Assembly (NCBI GenBank): GCA_023458755.1
Contig: JAEWYE010000047.1
Span: 1-64,000, forward strand
DNA from: Bacillota bacterium
GTDB lineage: Bacteria > Bacillota > Clostridia > Oscillospirales > Acutalibacteraceae
Length of the DNA stretch: 64,000 bases
Direction of reading: 5' to 3'
Position numbers and translations under genes: made by a program. Each line of letters opens with the position of its first letter. Position 1 is the first letter of the stretch. The notes beneath the pieces are model-generated. The model ran no database searches, was not told the origin of the DNA, and saw nothing but the letters and a program-made list of their open reading frames with translations. Of this stretch, positions 63,222 through 64,000 are shown in pieces.

Positions 63222-63803
63222 ATGAAGTTTGAAAACGCAGCTTTTGAGTTTGCTGCCGGCAGAGTAGCGCAGCTGCCGCCGTCTGATGTGCCGGAAATTG
63301 TTTTTTCCGGCAAGTCAAACGTAGGGAAATCGTCCCTCATCAATAAATTGGTAAATCGTAAATCACTTGCAAGAGTAAGCGCAACACCCGGAAAAACAGG
63401 AACCATCAATTTTTATAATTTGCAAGAGTGCCGTTTAGTCGATTTGCCCGGATATGGTTATGCAAAAGTATCCCAGTCAGAAAAAATGCGGTGGGCCGAA
63501 TTGGTGGAAGGTTACCTTGCGGCCGACAGAAACATAAAGTTAATTATCCAAATTATTGACATGCGCCATAAACCGACGCAGGATGATTTGCATATGATAG
63601 ATTTTTTAAGAAGCAGCGGGTTCCCGTTTGCTATAGCGGCAACAAAAAGTGATAAACTCAATAAAACACAGCGAACTGAGCAAACTGCTTTGCTGAATAC
63701 TATTTTCAGCGATATAAAGGTTGTTCCCTTTTCATCCATTACCGGCGAAGGTGTGGAGGAAATCAGACAAATGATTATCGAAATCGCAGAAAATAACACA
63801 TAG
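63222..63803 (+). CDS. engB: ribosome biogenesis GTPase EngB (YsxC/YihA)
   Basis: 193-residue GTPase required for 50S assembly. The P-loop GKSNVGKSSLIN is near residue 31, followed by TPGKTGTINFY, DLPGYGYAKVS (G3) and TKSDKL (G4). TGAGG precedes the ATG at 63222, preferred over 63210, which overlaps that site. The lon-engB pair is conserved in Firmicutes. Confidence 0.95.
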   Translation: MKFENAAFEFAAGRVAQLPPSDVPEIVFSGKSNVGKSSLINKLVNRKSLARVSATPGKTGTINFYNLQECRLVDLPGYGYAKVSQSEKMRWAELVEGYLAADRNIKLIIQIIDMRHKPTQDDLHMIDFLRSSGFPFAIAATKSDKLNKTQRTEQTALLNTIFSDIKVVPFSSITGEGVEEIRQMIIEIAENNT

Positions 63804-63901
63804 AATTTTGAAAGGAATGTCCTATATAACTAATTCTGCTTTACTTTCACACTTTTGTGTGCTAAAATTTTATCGAATTAATAGGGGAAGGACTGACTTT
63901 T

Positions 63902-64000
63902 ATGAATTCTAAAATAAAAGATGACAGTGCTGATTTTCTGTTTCAAGCCATTCTATCGTTAAAAACGATAGATGAATGTTATGATTTCTTTGAGGACTTA
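63902..64000 (+). CDS. YerC/YecD-family TrpR-like protein, truncated by the window end
   Basis: Only the first 33 codons are in the window. The sequence DFLFQAILSLKTIDECYDFFEDL matches the start of the YerC/YecD family of TrpR-related DNA-binding proteins, which continue with a helix-turn-helix. GGGGAAGGA precedes the ATG. A short inverted repeat (TCTATCGTT / AACGATAGA, 63952-63972) lies inside the coding part. Confidence 0.75.
   Translation, partial: MNSKIKDDSADFLFQAILSLKTIDECYDFFEDL

Noticed and set aside
63952..63972. Inverted repeat TCTATCGTT/AACGATAGA
   Set aside because: It lies within the coding part of the YerC-like gene and encodes conserved family residues; a structural role is not supported.
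1..64000. CRISPR arrays, insertion sequences, prophage, tRNA or rRNA genes
   Set aside because: No regularly spaced repeats, transposase or integrase reading frames, phage structural genes or recognisable tRNA arms were found; gene order is that of core chromosome.

Overview
The window reads as chromosome of a spore-forming, Gram-positive anaerobe of the class Clostridia, most likely of the Oscillospiraceae/Ruminococcaceae type. This is an inference from gene content and order, not from an rRNA gene. Evidence includes sporulation genes (a SpoVM-like peptide, a SipL-like SPOCS/LysM protein, SpoIVA, GerW/YtfJ, a SpoIVFA/SpoIVFB-like pair), the electron-bifurcating NfnAB pair, a biotin-dependent carboxyltransferase cluster, a MurT/GatD-like pair, low-to-moderate GC, strong AGGAGG-type ribosome binding sites and good sigma-A promoters. 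I see no phage, insertion sequence, CRISPR array, tRNA or rRNA. Almost all of it is compact core genome on the + strand; only mntP, the gatD/murT pair and rpmB are on the - strand.

Layout. 0-12 kb is a mosaic of short units: a LiaF-like membrane protein, a WYL regulator, mntP, glpK, an isolated hisH-hisF pair, a D,D-carboxypeptidase, pgi, a small P-loop protein, and the murT/gatD-like pair on the - strand. 12-17 kb holds yceD-rpmF, a DUF512 radical-SAM-like protein, der, plsY and rpmB. 17-22.7 kb is a segregation/sporulation block: M50 protease, scpA-scpB, DUF2953 protein, gerW, a second D,D-carboxypeptidase, rluB and a small unknown gene. 22.8-26 kb is a three-gene biotin carboxyltransferase cluster. 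26-40 kb closely follows the Bacillus yloC-to-spoVM order: yicC, remA, gmk, rpoZ, priA, def, fmt, a YugP-type peptidase, rsmB, rlmN, a PP2C phosphatase, a PASTA kinase, rsgA, thiN and spoVM. coaBC and rpe are missing from their usual places.

40-43.5 kb carries a SipL-like gene followed by spoIVA, so three spore-coat basement-layer components (SpoVM, SipL-like, SpoIVA) lie together. 43.6-45.8 kb is nfnA-nfnB. 45.9-50 kb is a SpoIVFA/B-like pair plus two overlapping radical-SAM-associated genes. 50-54.9 kb is rplS with a structured leader, two tandem signal peptidases, rbgA, rnhB, a YraN protein and an M19 dipeptidase. 55-64 kb is thrC, a metallophosphoesterase and the conserved protein-quality-control block tig-clpP-clpX-lon-engB, ending in a truncated YerC/YecD-like gene.

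Main points of interest. The GatD-like protein lacks a cysteine at the nucleophile elbow and the usual histidine. A 28-codon spoVM-like gene and a 54-codon Cys/Gly-rich membrane peptide sit in a gap that otherwise looks empty. The M19 dipeptidase appears to start at CTG. A possible pseudoknot lies in front of clpP, an 82-nt imperfect palindrome lies before a D,D-carboxypeptidase gene, and a perfect 21-bp tandem duplication precedes yicC. I found no large novel system of the defence or mobile-element kind.
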